Of a stretch of DNA of 64,000 nt, positions 1-12,539 are shown in pieces. Numbering within the stretch: the first letter of the stretch is position 1; each line of letters begins with the position of its first letter. The position numbers and the translations under genes were made by a program. The DNA is from Phytoseiulus persimilis (lineage: Eukaryota > Arthropoda > Arachnida > Mesostigmata > Phytoseiidae): assembly GCA_037576195.1 (NCBI GenBank), contig CM075101.1, positions 27,652,001 through 27,716,000 of the forward strand, read 5' to 3'. The notes beneath the pieces are model-generated. The model did not search any database and was not told the DNA's origin. It saw nothing but the letters and a program-made list of their open reading frames with translations.

Positions 1-343
1 ATTCCACTGTACAACGACTGAACTATCTCCTGGAGGCGGTCATTCCGATGAATCAGCCCACTTGCAGTCGAAGAGCTGATCGTTGCAGCGAAGACATTGA
101 AGTCATGAAGGGCGGCTGCGATAGCTTCCGAACTCCCGAACAAACCGAGCGCCGTGGCTTCGCCGAGGTTTCTTGTTCGATTAGAAATTTCAAGCTGCGG
201 AGATCCAGCAGTTGTTAAGTACTCAATTGATGAGTTGTGACCTCCGCCGTTGATGCTCGTGGGTCGGAAACAACAGATCCTTCCTCCCGGAAACAACATC
301 GGAGCGGCGATCGTTCTCCTGCCGGGAAGAAGTGAACGCTAGG

Positions 344-360
344 GAGAGAGAGAGAGAGAG
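344..360 (+). repeat. (GA)n microsatellite
   Basis: 17 bases of uninterrupted GA repeat. Confidence 0.9.
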
Positions 361-1104
361 CGTTCTCTATAAGTAAGCATCATTGTCCCTTTCGCAACCT
401 CGTCTGCTGAACTTCGCTCGAGGCGCCGCGAGGAACGTGAGACTGGATGCAAAGTGAGAGATAATGCTGAAATAATATTAACAAAACTCCTGAAGAATGA
501 AGCACGGCGAGCAGGTCGGCCGGCCGGTCGGGAGGAAGACAAAAGAGCAAATATTCCAATGGGTGTTTTCTTTGCAATAATGATTTCCTCGGGTGGCTCG
601 AACCCCGTTTCCGGCGCTCCCTTCCCCGGCCGCCCTCATCTCGGCGTCCGCGTTTCGGCCCTCGGAGTCACCCTTCATCCGAGCTCCAGGCTGAATGCTT
701 CTCCCTCCCCAAGATGAGGGAGGGAGCTGAGCCTCACGAGTGCGCCCGCAGCCACGCAGACTGGCGAACGCTAACAGCAAGCGTCAGGTTACAATAATGA
801 GTTTGTGAATAAGCTTTGCCTCAGCTGAATACTTCTTCTCCTTCTTCTTCCCATTCAACGTCTGCTGCCCCGAGCGAGTTTGCCGGCCGGGCGCTTCCCC
901 GACCGTGGAAGACGAGCTCAAAGAGCTCGATCTGAGCACTCTGGAATGAGAGGCTGCACTGATGTTGGATCGAACGGTATTCAAAGATAAATGCGGAGCC
1001 GCTCAAGCCATGCTAATTACCACCGGATGACTTTCGACATGTGTTGGACGATGTCGGCGAGGGCATCGGAGGCGAGCACGGCGAAGAAAGCGTCACCCTC
1101 GGAA

Positions 1105-1116
1105 GGGGGGGGGGGG
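1105..1116 (+). repeat. G12 homopolymer
   Basis: Twelve consecutive G. The true length is uncertain in any assembly. Confidence 0.85.
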
Positions 1117-1348
1117 ATCGATCGGGGCGCAGACCGAAAGATGAACGCGTGATCGAGCCAGCGAGGCTACATACACACGTCGAGGGCACAAGGCTTGAAT
1201 TCAATTAATTTCCCCCTCCGTCTCATTACTGCTCTACGAGCTCGTTGTTTTTCTCCGCCGTATGACGTAAGCTTGCATCGTTAGCAGCAATCTCCTTTGA
1301 CGCTTGAGGCGACCCGAGCCCGGCGCACCCAGGCTCGGTCGGCTGGCT

Positions 1349-1369
1349 GGTCGGCCGGCCGGCCTGCTT
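1349..1369 (+). repeat. GGCCGGCC core, copy A
   Basis: A 21-base segment (GGTCGGCCGGCC core, then GGCCTGCTT) identical to 13816-13836, 12.5 kb away. It contains two overlapping GGCCGGCC octamers. Confidence 0.8.
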
Positions 1370-2270
1370 CCCGACCGACTGGGAAACGCGCGTGCCCTGC
1401 TGCACATCTTGCACGTCTCAACATCACGTTGGAACTTCTTGTATCGGAGGCTATAAGAATATCGAATATTCGGAAAGTTCAAACAGTCGCTGCTCGCTTC
1501 TTCGAGCGCCGGCTGGAAGCTGGCGGCTGGCACGAGGAAAATGTCTGCCGGCACGCTTGAATGCGCGATGCAGCTTCCTCGACAGCACGTGAAGTCGCTT
1601 CGAGAACATCGTCGAGAAGACCGTCGGGCTGGGCATCCGGACCGAGGCTGGCTACGAGGTTAGTTGCCACTTGATGCGGTTACTTCCAATCGGGATCAAC
1701 AGCACCAAGACGGCGTTAAACAATCACAGATAGCGATCTGGTCGCCTCGCTGCCAACGAAATAGAATACATTGTATAGCTGTCATCCTGAGACCGATCAT
1801 TGGCCTGCACCTGCCGATGTCGTCTTCGTCGTCTTCGTGATTGTCCTTAGGTTCGGTGGCTGGCATCCGAGCTTTGAGAAGTCAGCTGCCGAGAAGGGCC
1901 CGGAAGCGACTACTCTATTAGAAAGACACGTCCGTGGCCCTCTCGTCACCTTTCCGGCGACAGCGGAGTGAGGTAGTTCGAACAACGAATGGCCAACGAA
2001 CCGACCGACCGACCGAAATGCCAAGGCCGCTGTTCGAGGAAAACAGAACAACCAGATTCTCAGCGAGCGGGATCCGGTGAGTCTCGTCCGTCCCTCGAAG
2101 CGGTTCGATCCCTCCCTGAAAGAAGCGGCGGGTGCGGGACTCAGTCGGAGCGAGTGATCGACCGACCGACCGAGTAAGTGAGCGGCCAGTTGAATCTGGT
2201 CCACATTCCTGCGAGAGTCTCCTTCTCTTTTGGGTCGTCGTCGACGGCGATGTTGGCCCTCCTGGACGGT

Positions 2271-2292
2271 CGACCGACCGACCGACCGACCG
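2271..2292 (+). repeat. (ACCG)n microsatellite
   Basis: Five tandem units of CGAC/ACCG. Similar shorter arrays lie at 2000-2015, 2157-2173 and 2923-2938. Confidence 0.9.
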
Positions 2293-3282
2293 CTCGCTCT
2301 GTCGGTTTGTCGAGAACGGCCAATAGGTAAGGAATGTGCTTATTGATCGCAAAAGCGGTTTGCTTCGGCCGTAATTCCTCCGAGGGCGGAGAGACCTTCT
2401 CTGATCACCACTATCACTCCTCGCAAACACCTAACGAACGAGTCGACGGAAAATCGTACGGACGAACGGTTGCACGAGCCGACTCGCCAACCGCTACACC
2501 GACCTGTCGTGTTACCTCCGGCAGGGGTAAAGGTGGGAAAACCCGGGCGGTGCTGGAAGTTGCTCGTGCCCGAACCGATGGAACGGAGTCGAGATTCGAG
2601 AACGGGCTCGTTCTGTTGCATCCTCGCAGGCGTCGATGGCCTCTGACCTATCGACTCCTACGCAGACGCTTACTCTTCGGCTTTCTGAGTCGGCGGCGAC
2701 GAATAGAGGAACAGACGAAGGCGTGAACGATCGAGTGAGATCGCTGCGAATGAGTAAATGATGATCTTGGGGCGAATCATTACCGATGATCATCCCAGTG
2801 ATGCGACCAATGTCGACGAACGAAGAGGCTTGGTCGACGCCCATTCTCCTCGCGCTCCTGCGCACTGGCGCGCCGCCATTCGTTCTCGCAAGGAGAATCC
2901 GAAGGAGATACTGCCGGGCCGACGGACCGACCGACCGATAGTCGTGCTCGACGGCCTCGAGACCCACAGACACTCAGAAAGACAGATAGTGCTGAGGATG
3001 GCTGGCATAACCTCCGTGGACTGGATATGCTGCTTGAGTTCGATGGTATATGTCGCGAAGTTCGCTCCCTCGGCTGAGCCGCCTCCGTCGCCGTTCTGTT
3101 CCTGCTCGCAGCCAACTTGCTGCTTCTGATGAAGACTTGCAAATTGTGCGCTGCACACTCGTGGATGAATAGATGAAATGGCAGCAGTGGCGGCGACAAT
3201 GGCAAGCGGAGATGACGGCAGAAGAAGGGATAACGAACGACGCCCGGACCTCTACCCAGACCGCCAGGAAACCAACGGAACC

Positions 3283-3323
3283 ACCGACCGACCAGTCAGT
3301 CAGTCAGTCGGTCGGTCGGTCGG
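3283..3323 (+). repeat. Compound tetranucleotide array
   Basis: (ACCG)n passes into (AGTC)n and then (GGTC)n, each step one base different from the last. Confidence 0.85.
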
Positions 3324-5036
3324 CGAGCAGGCAGCCAATAATACGATAATAATAAATACCATTAGATGTGATTAATGTGGAAAAGGCGTACTCTTTCTCG
3401 GGCGAGGTGCTCTTGCCGCGGTGGCGCGAGGCGGGTACAACGTCATCTACGACGACGACGACGCTCCTGCCGATAGCGTTTCGATCCTGGCGGCCGAGCG
3501 AAGCGAGCAACGATCGTCATCGGGGGTCCGTAACCGCCTCTTCTGCTGCCACCCAGCTGCAGCAAAAACTATTCATCTTTATGATGGACTCGTTTTGCTT
3601 GCTCACCGCTTGCGTCTTGAAGTTGCGCCCCGACCAAATGCGACAGAAACAGCGACGATGTCTCGAGGGCGAGTTCGGGAAGGAGCCGAGGGAGGACGCA
3701 ATCGAAGACGACAACGACGGCGGCAACTTTCGGATTGAATGGAGGAGCGCCATCGAATAGCAGCAGTCTGTCAGAGAAGGGGGGCGTTCTGGAAACTAAG
3801 TTGGGAAGAGTGGCGTGGAAGTGACGAGACTTCGTCCAGACACACGAAACTTTCGAGAGCCGTCTATCTCGACAGCTTCCGGCGCAGCGAGATGTTTGGT
3901 TCGGACTGTCGTGGTGCGCTTTCGATACTAGTTAGCGTCTACGTGCCCCCTCGGCACCCCCGAGGATTAGCGAAGACGGCACCACCACCACCATCGGCAG
4001 GAGCAGCTTATCGGCTAATCTGAAACGAACCCCCTGGGTCCTCGTTAGTGTCCTCGTTCGATTGGCGGCCGCCCCTCCCTCGTCTCATTTGTTCCCTCCG
4101 TCTCCTCATTTGTCCCATTTTGTCCTATATTCGTCCCTCGGGGTCTTTCGTTCCCGAGCCGTTTTCCGTGAAACTGCCTCTCCTGTACGACTCTAGTCTT
4201 CTAACCCTCATTCGTCCCGAACTGCGATCCTACCGCTGACTGTCGGCGATCAGGAGCGTTTCTCTCCGGGGCTGCCCGATGGACATCTCCCCGATTTTCC
4301 GGCGGTTTCCAGTGACGACGCTTCGAAACTGTTCCAGAGTCACCTGAGACTCGTTGAAGAGCCGCATATCGGCATCGCTAATCGAAGCGTGCGCTTTCAA
4401 CAGCGATCGCCGAGCTGATTGTATCGTTTGCAACGTCAGCGAACGTTCTTGGGTTAGCCGCTCCCTCGGGCCGCGTTTCCTTGTTGACGAGTGTCGTGTA
4501 AGTCGCTGTGTCGCGAACCGCTCACGTTCTCGCCCCGCTTGGATGGACAGAAACTGGACGGACACCCTGAAGAGAAGCGGAGAGCTGTCGCGGGGTATGT
4601 GTTCATTTTAAATCAGGCTTGGATGAGAGAGAACAAATATTTGATCTTTATATTTCGGCAGTCGTCCAGTCGAGGCGCTTCCGCGTAGCGGCTGAGGCGC
4701 TCAAGCTTTCCGTTCTTGGAGACGGGACTCGCATCGAGATTTCCTCTACTCTTCGATTTCCCGCCCGGAATCACTTCCCTCAGCCACGCTGCTCTAGAAG
4801 ATGGTCCACCAGCCTTCTCTCCCCGGCTTTCGGTGCCGTTTCAACGACCTATATCGGATATTCAGAAACATCACCAGAAGGAATGAGTCCTAGAACTATC
4901 CGATTAGTGGTCTTTCGGAGCGTTCTGAGGCTGGTCGACACTTGCTCTCTCCGGAGTGATATTCCAGTCTCGCCGGTTCGGACTGGGGGTCCCACAGCGA
5001 AAATCTCCGACAGCCCGATGACGTTACCAACGGAAA

Positions 5037-5074
5037 CCTAACCGAACTCTCTCTCTCTCTCATTTCAGGTAAGA
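5037..5074 (+). other. Candidate recursive-splicing ratchet point 1
   Basis: The sequence shows a branch-point match (CCTAAC, 5037-5042), then a (CT)7 tract, then CATTTCAG|GTAAGA, with the AG ending at 5068 and the GT starting at 5069. The presumed branch adenosine is about 27 nt from the AG, a normal distance. Acceptor and donor abut with no exon between them, the defining layout of a ratchet point. Part of the pyrimidine tract is a CT microsatellite, so its length could vary between individuals. Function is inferred, and no transcript evidence is available here. Confidence 0.6.
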
Positions 5075-5785
5075 ATACTAGTGTCCGCTGGATCGAATCG
5101 CCCGTCGAGGGAAAAGAAATCAGCTTTAATGTGGAATTGATGAAGGCGGTTCCCCTCCCTGGAGTTTCCTGCTCTCGCTCCAACCTTTCCTGTCGGCGCT
5201 CAGTTCGCCCTGCCTCGCGCCCCTTTCCTCTGCAATGGGGTGGTGATGGTTGTGGTAGTGCGCCCCTCTTCCTGGCTGGCTTCCTGGCCAGTTAAACGAC
5301 CGTCCGGCGGTGTGGGTCTTCGCTCGTTTTGCTGGCTAAAAATCTTTCTGTCGTCGGCGGTTGGAGCGCTGGGACTGCGTAAAACAAGTCCCGGCTGAGT
5401 CGACTCCCCTTGAGAATCAGCCAGCGAGGAAGCGGTCGTGGACGGGGAGCGTGAAAAGTGCCGAAGACAGAAAGGGTTGTTCCAGAAGTCCACTGACAAG
5501 TACCCGAGTCTCTCCAAGCGAGGTCGTTTCCAATCTTTCCGCTCTCAACTATTCCCGACAGAAAGCGGCTTTAGCGGCTTCAACAGCGGCGGCGGCGGCA
5601 AAATGAAAAAGGGGGACGGAGGCACCTGAAGTACGAAGAGGTGGGGAGGAGGGGGTGGCGGCGGCACGTTGATTCATTACTGCCGTGCGCGCACTGTGCT
5701 GCTCCCGCCGGGCGCTCAGGCAAACCAGCCAGGAAGCCTAGCGACGTAGTCGACGAGAAGAATATTTTTTGCCATTTTTAATAAC

Positions 5786-5816
5786 TTCGCCCTCTGCTGC
5801 TGCCGTCGCGGCCGCT
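5786..5816 (+). repeat. 31-bp direct repeat, copy 1
   Basis: Starts TTCGCCCTCTGCTGCTGCC. Near-identical to 5872-5902, 86 bp downstream, with three substitutions. Confidence 0.75.
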
Positions 5817-5871
5817 ATTCGTTGCACTCGAATCGAGCAAAGCAATCAGTTTTCACTAAGCGATCATCTTT

Positions 5872-5902
5872 TTCGCCCTCTGCTGCTGCCATCGCCGCCG
5901 CT
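5872..5902 (+). repeat. 31-bp direct repeat, copy 2
   Basis: Second copy of the 5786-5816 repeat. Confidence 0.75.
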
Positions 5903-7135
5903 GCGTCTCCGTATGTGCACAGGAAGCCGCTCTCGACCAGCAGCCAGTGGTTCCGAGAGCGACGGGCCCCCTCGAAGCGATCGAGGGTCGCTCGGCTCAG
6001 AGAGTTGGCCCCCTCATGTCTGGCTTGCCGAGTGGGTTCGGAGTCGAGAACACGGCGACGGCAGCGCGACCGTAGCATAATTTGTCGTCAATTCAAGTCC
6101 GTTTCTGCTCGCGGCCTGTCAACCAGCTAGATGAATCAATTGACAGATCTAGAGTCGAGTAATCGGATGCATGAATGGGTCTCCAAATGCCAACTGAAAC
6201 GGGAACTGTTGCGGTGCCGGCGCCGACAACGGCTGTGACATAACTCCGCGCGAGGCGCCATATCCGAGGGGCAAGCCTGAGGCAACCTATGCTCGTGCTG
6301 CATGTTCCTATCCATCGGAGAATCACGACAACTCCTACGCAGTGGGAGACGTGAATAGCGATGGCGGCAGCACCGTCCGACCGGCCGCGATATTAACAAT
6401 GCAAAGACTGGATTTGCCACAAGACGAAGTTATTACGGCCTAAGCCCTTCGTTTGTTGCCTCGGCAGTGGTGGTCGCGGCACTCCTATCAGATCCTACGC
6501 CCGTCTGGTGCTTTTGAAATAGGAGATTTGAATGTTGTCTGGCAAAACTAAGTTTCGGAAGAGTGTTCAGCGATGCTGAATGAGGAGTTGCGGCGAGGAG
6601 CTCCCGCATGGGAGAACCCGGGTGGCATTGCAGCTACACTTCCGACAGCTCCAAAGGGACGCTTTGGGTTCGAGAGGGCCACGGAGGCTAGTTTTGAAGT
6701 TCAGTTTCTTCTCCTGTGTCCTTCCGCCGCTGCTGCTGAACCTCAGGCCCGCCCTGTGTTTCTCTACTGTGTTTCCTGCTACCTTTTTTTTTATTATTGA
6801 AACCTGCGGGTCTGGTCACGTCGGTTCAGACGAAGAAGGCAATTTTGTTTCCAGTGTCTGTGTGCGTGCCTTTCTGTGTGGGTACGCATGTCTGAGAGGG
6901 AATGTCTCTTCTGCAGCTGGTCCGACGCTAGCCCATATCGCTAGACGGCTGCAAGGATAGGAGCAAGAGCAACACTGTACCTAAAACTCCAACTCCGCCG
7001 AACAGGCTCTCCCTCGCCGTTGTTGCTTATACCGAAAGTTTGGATCGGACCAGCGAGCGGACATGCGCGGACACGTTCCGAAGATGGCAAGCTAACAATT
7101 TTGTTCGCCCATCTCTGCTTCGGGGGCCGTTATCT

Positions 7136-7148
7136 CCCCCCCCCCCCC
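7136..7148 (+). repeat. C13 homopolymer
   Basis: Thirteen consecutive C. Confidence 0.85.
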
Positions 7149-8405
7149 ATACAGCAGTTGAGAGAACCAGCGAGTAGGAACTGTGAAACGCTAAACTATC
7201 GCCACCTGGTGAAGTCATCCATTCCGGCGTGAATGTAAACGTGAGCTCAACTTGCAACCGCGATATCCACACCGAAGCACTCCGCGTCGCGGAGGTCCTG
7301 GAAACCGCTCGAACAGTCTCGCGATACAACGTGGTAGGTCTCCTGCGAAGATGTTTGATGACGGCTTCTCGCATTCCCAGGCGGCTGTTCCCTCGAAGCT
7401 GTCAACTTAGTGCTGAGATGTGATGACGCGGAGTAATTCTTCAGGAGGCTTTAAGAAAGCTTCAGTCAACTCACGAACCGTTCTTCCGAATCGTGGTCAG
7501 ACCGAAGCTTGACGCAACTCGACGAAAATTTCCCGATGGATTGGAGGCTTCGGCAGATACGAAAGGCCAGTCCCAAAAGTCGTCCGGCGAAAAAGAGGTC
7601 CGGGGAGCGCCCTTGCAATTCCATTGAAGAGTGCAGGTTGCTGTCCCCGTGGCTCAAGTGGCTGCCGGAGCAGATGTTTAGCATGTAGTTGAGCGTCACG
7701 GACCGGGCGCTGGTTCGCCTTGGTGCGGGCAATAGATGTGGTTGTGACATGCCTCCGGGTGCTTTTCGATTCTCGTCTTTGACTGTTTCCACCATTCGGG
7801 TTTAATTTCCATTTTCCACGCTGCAGTTTTCCCATCTGGGACTTTCTTTAGAGCTAATCCTCAAGGCAGGGCGCCTCAGGGCTGCCAGCCAGTCGTCCCT
7901 CCCGCCCGTTAGTCAGTCCGCCCGCTCGCTCGCTCGCTGTCGCTAGACCTCTAAGGCCAAGGAAACTCAACAACGGCAGTGACAGCAGCAGTAATGCAGT
8001 GCTCTCCGGCGGCTGGCAAATATACTTATATATGGCCCTGTAGAAAGAAAGTTCGGCGTTGGACACATTCATTATTCGCCGCTGCGGATCACTCTGTGGC
8101 AGAGCTCTTGTTTCCCCATAGTTTATTGTCACGCGCTTCTCCCTGGATTGCATGCAACCTTGGAGTTGATGGCAGTTCAGTCATCCGTCTTTGATCTGCT
8201 GAACGAATATTGCCAGCTGCCTCAAAGTTGTCTCGGCCAGGCAACCGCCAAAGCCCTGGACGGTAGCTGGCCGTGTTAATAAACTCGCAACTTGGTACGG
8301 GTCACGCATTCGTGTACTTCATTCGTCGGTGTGTTATAGACGGAGGTGTTCCATCTTGTGCCTGCAATTTCGTTGCCTGACGGCAGAAACGACCGAGGGC
8401 ACGGC

Positions 8406-8424
8406 CACACACACACACACACAC
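8406..8424 (+). repeat. (CA)n microsatellite
   Basis: 19 bases of uninterrupted CA repeat, followed by GCGCG. Confidence 0.9.
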
Positions 8425-8737
8425 GCGCGGAGGACTGCTGAAATCACGTGCACTCGAGTCTCGCCCGGGGCAATGTAGCAGCAATGCACAAGTATGAATC
8501 AACTGCACAGAACAGATGGATTCGGACTCAGCAGGAACTCTTCTGGAATTATCATCGTCGATGGAGGCGGTCGACGGTTCGTGGGCTCAGCCGGACCCGC
8601 GTGCGAGAAGTTCGCCCAGCGGAGCCTCAGTGAGAGCTGGATTAAGTCTGTCAAAATTTGGGAGCCATACGTCCCTGAACGCCATACGCGGATTGTCTCG
8701 CACAAACGAAAAATCGAAGCCAGGGGACGGTCGCTAG

Positions 8738-9445
8738 CGGGCAGGCGAAGTTATCATTTCTCCTGACAACTCGCTACCCCAGTCGTGCCATACTCCGCCA
8801 CCAGAAACGGAGTGGATTCAAGCCGGAGTTGATCTGGGCGGGATTACGGCGATCAACGTCGCTGACAACACCGAGTCCGTCGCCGGGGTTATCGGCGACG
8901 AACTGTGGAGGGAGATATCGCCCCGCAGGATGTCCGTGCCTTTGGATCTAATGCGTTCCGGGAATGTCCACCGCTTCAAACGTGCAGTCAAACATCGAAT
9001 GCTCCGGGCTGTTTTTCAGCTTGCAGTCATTGGGGAATGTCGGCGGTCCATTGACCACGACACGTGTTCGTTTCGCGTTGCTGACATGTATGCCGCTCGC
9101 GGATGTTCGAGGCTGTCGCCGATACGCGCGCTCAGCCCCACAAAAGACTGTGACACACAATCATCCGCTGAGGAAAAAAACGCGGAGCCGCTCACGTTGA
9201 TGAAAATGGCGTCACGAGATGCGACTCCGCCGTTCCACTATTGGGAAAAGACTTTCTGGTTGCCCAGGCCGCTCGCTTGCTTCCTAATTGCAACGGTCGC
9301 CCCGCGGCCGCCGCCGCAGCCGCGGGCAAACAGGGAGGCAGGCGAAGAAATGACAACGAGACACGAAAGTCCTCTTCTTGAGTCGTGTGCAGACGAGGTA
9401 CCGTACCGTCTGCGTGCCGGCGATCATCTCGCAACGGCAGCGTGA
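8738..9445 (+). other. Longest plus-strand open stretch in segment 2 (235 codons), unassigned
   Basis: The frame is open from just after a TAG at 8735 to TGA at 9443-9445, with an internal ATG at 8930. The upstream part (IISPDNSLPQSCHTPPPETE, then GGITAINVADNTESVAGVIG) is less repetitive than most shadow frames here. The antisense strand also has a frame (8948-9160) with an Ig-like Cys spacing, but it hits a stop. No splice signals, no family resemblance. A decayed element or chance are both possible. Confidence 0.18.
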
Positions 9446-12429
9446 GCGTCATAGAGAAATCATTAGTGTTTCCTTCCCCGAGGAGACTTTATCACGATGT
9501 ATTATTGTTGATTATTGCTCGGTGTTCGTCGCAGTAGTTTTTCTCTTCCCTCGATCCCTCCTGCCCGTCGGAGTTCTCGCTCGGCAGCTGTCGAGCGTTT
9601 CATGCATTCGATGATCAGGGAGCCCGTTGCAGCTCCGAGGCACCGTCGGCCATCGATCCGGTAGCGTGGCACGTCTTGAAGCTCGGTTTCGTGTCTCTTT
9701 CTGCGGGAGGTCGAGTTTAGCATTGCAGGAAACGATTGCTTCCAAACACTCGGAACTCGATCCGCTGGGACAGCGTCAGGATCGTAGTAGCGATCAGTCA
9801 CGGTTCGGGCAGTGGTTTCGCTGTTATGTTGTCGCGATCCGTCGTTTAGCCGCGGATATCCTTCATCTAAATTATATTCGATATCCGAGATAGGCCGCAC
9901 ATAATGGAATGGGGGTTTGCGTTGAACTTCTTTCGCGGTAAGAGATTAATGATGCGTCGTGGAGCGAGCGATTACCGGCTGACGACACTCCTGACGACGG
10001 CTTTCCCCGAAACAGAAATGGGGCTCGTAATTCTCTAGGTGCCCTCGTTCTCGCGGTTGGCTGTTGCTGTCTATCAAGGCGATTCCGCTGCCAAGTGGAG
10101 ATCAGAGAATATTATCCGATCTTTGGAATCAATGTTGTGAGCGGGATCGTCGCGCCGCAAAAAATAATCCATTATGCAAGAGGCAATACCAGATAACTCA
10201 CGCTTTATTTGTCGTTGCTTTCCCTGTTATTAAATCACTTTCATGATATACGGCCAAGTGTCGCGAACTAACAACCTCCTAGCTGCGGAACTCATGAATT
10301 TGGAGCTCCTTAGCTGGCGAAACTCTACCGCAGAACCTCTTCAAGTTGGAGGAACGTCCATGATCCATAACTTACGATGAATCTCCTTGGAACACCCTCC
10401 CTGAATCACGAACTAGTACCTCAACACCCGGGATCCCCTTCGTAACGTGACTCCACTGATTCATCGCCTTGACAAACTTGACTGTTGGTCGAAGATCCAT
10501 CGTTAGCAACTGCGATCGAGATTCGAGAGTGGCTCCACGCATTGGCGACGCGACGGGCGGCGATTGGGGAGTCAACCGCGGCGATTGGGGACGAGCAGAA
10601 TATCATCAAAAACGACCGAGTCGTGTGTGAAATCGATCCGTCGTTTCGAGTAGAGGACCGAGTATTCCAGCGCAATCCAAGAAGGAAGAGAGCCGGATAT
10701 TTGCGCTTTGTCCACACTAGGAGCTGTCACAGCTTGACCTCCGCCTCACGCGTTTGTCCATCGATGGAGTCTCGAGCAGTCATCGACGCGGGGAGCCGGT
10801 CATCGAATGTGGAGTTCCGTGGAACGCAGACAACTTTTCGGGAATCATGATTATTAGCAACCACCAAGAACGTTGATGACTAGGGACAATGGTCTTTCAT
10901 CGAAAGAGAGCAACTCCGTTTTGGGAGCTCACAGACTCCGCCACTCTCGTCTCACAGCCGGGCCAGCTCCAATTAAATTCGGCTCAATCTGAAAGGTCAC
11001 TCTACATCCATTTGGAAGGAGTTGTTCGATTCCCTCAAGCCCCCGCCGCCGCCCCCCTCGTTGAAGTCGACCCTGAGAGCCATTCGCGGACTGGAGGACC
11101 CACCGACGGGCGAACGCCGCGCCGGCGTGTCGAAATCGAGGCCGATGGCCACGTCTCTAAGGGACTGTCGTTGTTCTGTTTTTCTCTCGCATCCTGGACG
11201 GAAGCCGCGCGCCAGGGCAAGTGCGGTCAGCTGCGTGCCGAGCGAACGGACGGACTGGCGAAACGACGAGCGGGCGTGTGCGCGTGCAATAAATTCCCAA
11301 CATAAACATTCAGCCACATCTGCATCTTGTCTGGGTGTGACATGACCCTTTCAGAATGGATGTCGCGCTATGGGTATCAAGAAGATTTGAATTTACGATG
11401 GGTTCTGCGGTTTGTCAAGCATCACCAGTGCTGCACAAGCGATGGTTGACACAGCGGCCGTTGTTGTGTTCGTCGCCGTCGACGACGTCATTCGACAGCC
11501 TGCTGGTGAACACCGGGAACTTTGTCCAGAGGATGTCCAGAGTGGGCGCCCAGTGGCAGGACACGAAGTCGGAGACAAACTCAAGAACCACTACCGCTGC
11601 TGCTGCGGCAGCTGGAAGTGTGGCTGGTTCCTCTGCAATCCGGGAGTCGAGAGTGGGAGCGAACCAGGCTCGCGATGTAGGCAGCCGTTGCGCACTCAGT
11701 CACGAGTGGAAGTTCCCCATCCGGCATTGCGCAGGCTCGTTCGTAGGTAACGTGGAGAGGCGTTCAAGGTGCCGGTCTCGAGTTTGGCGAAGCAGGAGGG
11801 CGATAGCGCCTGTTCGGCTGTTGAATCGCCGGCCACATCCATAACGCTGTCACCTTATGGGGCAATATGCCCTTCTTCGCAGTCTCGCGGGACGCTGCGG
11901 CAGCGACTCCTACTGCTGCTGCTGTTGCTGCCCCTGCCGCCAATGCCGGGAAAGCTGGCGGATAAATTTATTACATTAATATCACACCCGCGTGCGCTCG
12001 CTCGGCGATTGCAATACGTTTGAAACTTATGGCCTCAGACTCGCTCGTTCGTTCCGCTGTCCGTCGTCGGTCCTCATCGTTGGTAATCCCCGAGTTTTGA
12101 CTTTGGTTCGCCTGCACGGAGCGTGACTGCTCGCCTCGGCGCAAAATGTCGCTGCCGGGGCAGCATCGATCTGTTGCGAGGATGGCTGGCTTGCGTGCGT
12201 GGAAACGTCAGGGCACAGACCTCTCGTCGTCGCGTTTTCCATCGAGGAAACCGATAACTAGCGTCCTCTGTCGTCGTTGTTAACATCCGGCGCACCTACG
12301 GTCATAGCCGCTCGGGCTCCGGCTTGACGCTGGTCGGTCGACGCGAGACACCGACGGCGCCGGGGTAACAAGTAGGTCTGCCCGATCGGTGGGCCGTGTG
12401 TTCCTTCGTGCTTGCTTCATCGTTTATCG

Positions 12430-12539
12430 GTGAGTGTGTTCGGGAGAGAACGTTCCCTCAACCCGCCATTAAGAAATGTGGCAAATTTAGCGTGAATGCC
12501 TCTCCATCGAGCGTGGGGCATTTTTACAGGATGACAAGG
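12430..12539 (+). other. Candidate short intron (110 nt)
   Basis: Donor ATCG|GTGAGTGTG and acceptor CATTTTTACAG|GATG are both good and the spacing is typical. The flanking sequence gives only a short joined frame of about 50 codons ending at a TAG soon after the acceptor. If real, the intron may sit in an untranslated region or at the 3' end of a small gene. Confidence 0.28.

Larger units (their letters stand above)
1..5068 (+). other. Putative intron segment up to ratchet point 1 (no gene seen)
   Basis: No recognisable coding exon. It contains a (GA)n tract at 344-360, a G12 run at 1105-1116, a GGCCGGCC-rich core at 1349-1369, several (ACCG)n arrays (2000-2015, 2157-2173, 2271-2292, 2923-2938) and a compound tetranucleotide array at 3283-3323. 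Open frames across 1.8-3.2 kb on both strands are mostly translations of these arrays. A consensus donor (CG|GTGAGT) at 2077 and another (TAG|GTAAGG) at 2325 are isolated. Assignment as intron is inferred from the ratchet-like site that closes the segment. Confidence 0.4.

Noticed and set aside
2321..2330. TAG|GTAAGG on the plus strand as a sixth ratchet point
   Set aside because: The preceding bases are purine-rich (GAACGGCCAA). No pyrimidine tract next to the AG.
1918..2430. 170-codon minus-strand frame with SVGRSV repeats
   Set aside because: The SVGRSV pattern is the translation of the (ACCG)n arrays at 2.0-2.3 kb.
5786..5902. Tandem duplication of a gene part
   Set aside because: The 31-bp direct repeat has no coding support and is CTG/GCC-rich. 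Treated as a simple local duplication.
10372..10717. Retrotransposon reverse-transcriptase-like words on the minus strand
   Set aside because: A YLDDI-like reading needs a frame with several stops, and the flanks do not match reverse-transcriptase blocks. The local pattern comes from a tandem GGCGATTGGGGA repeat.
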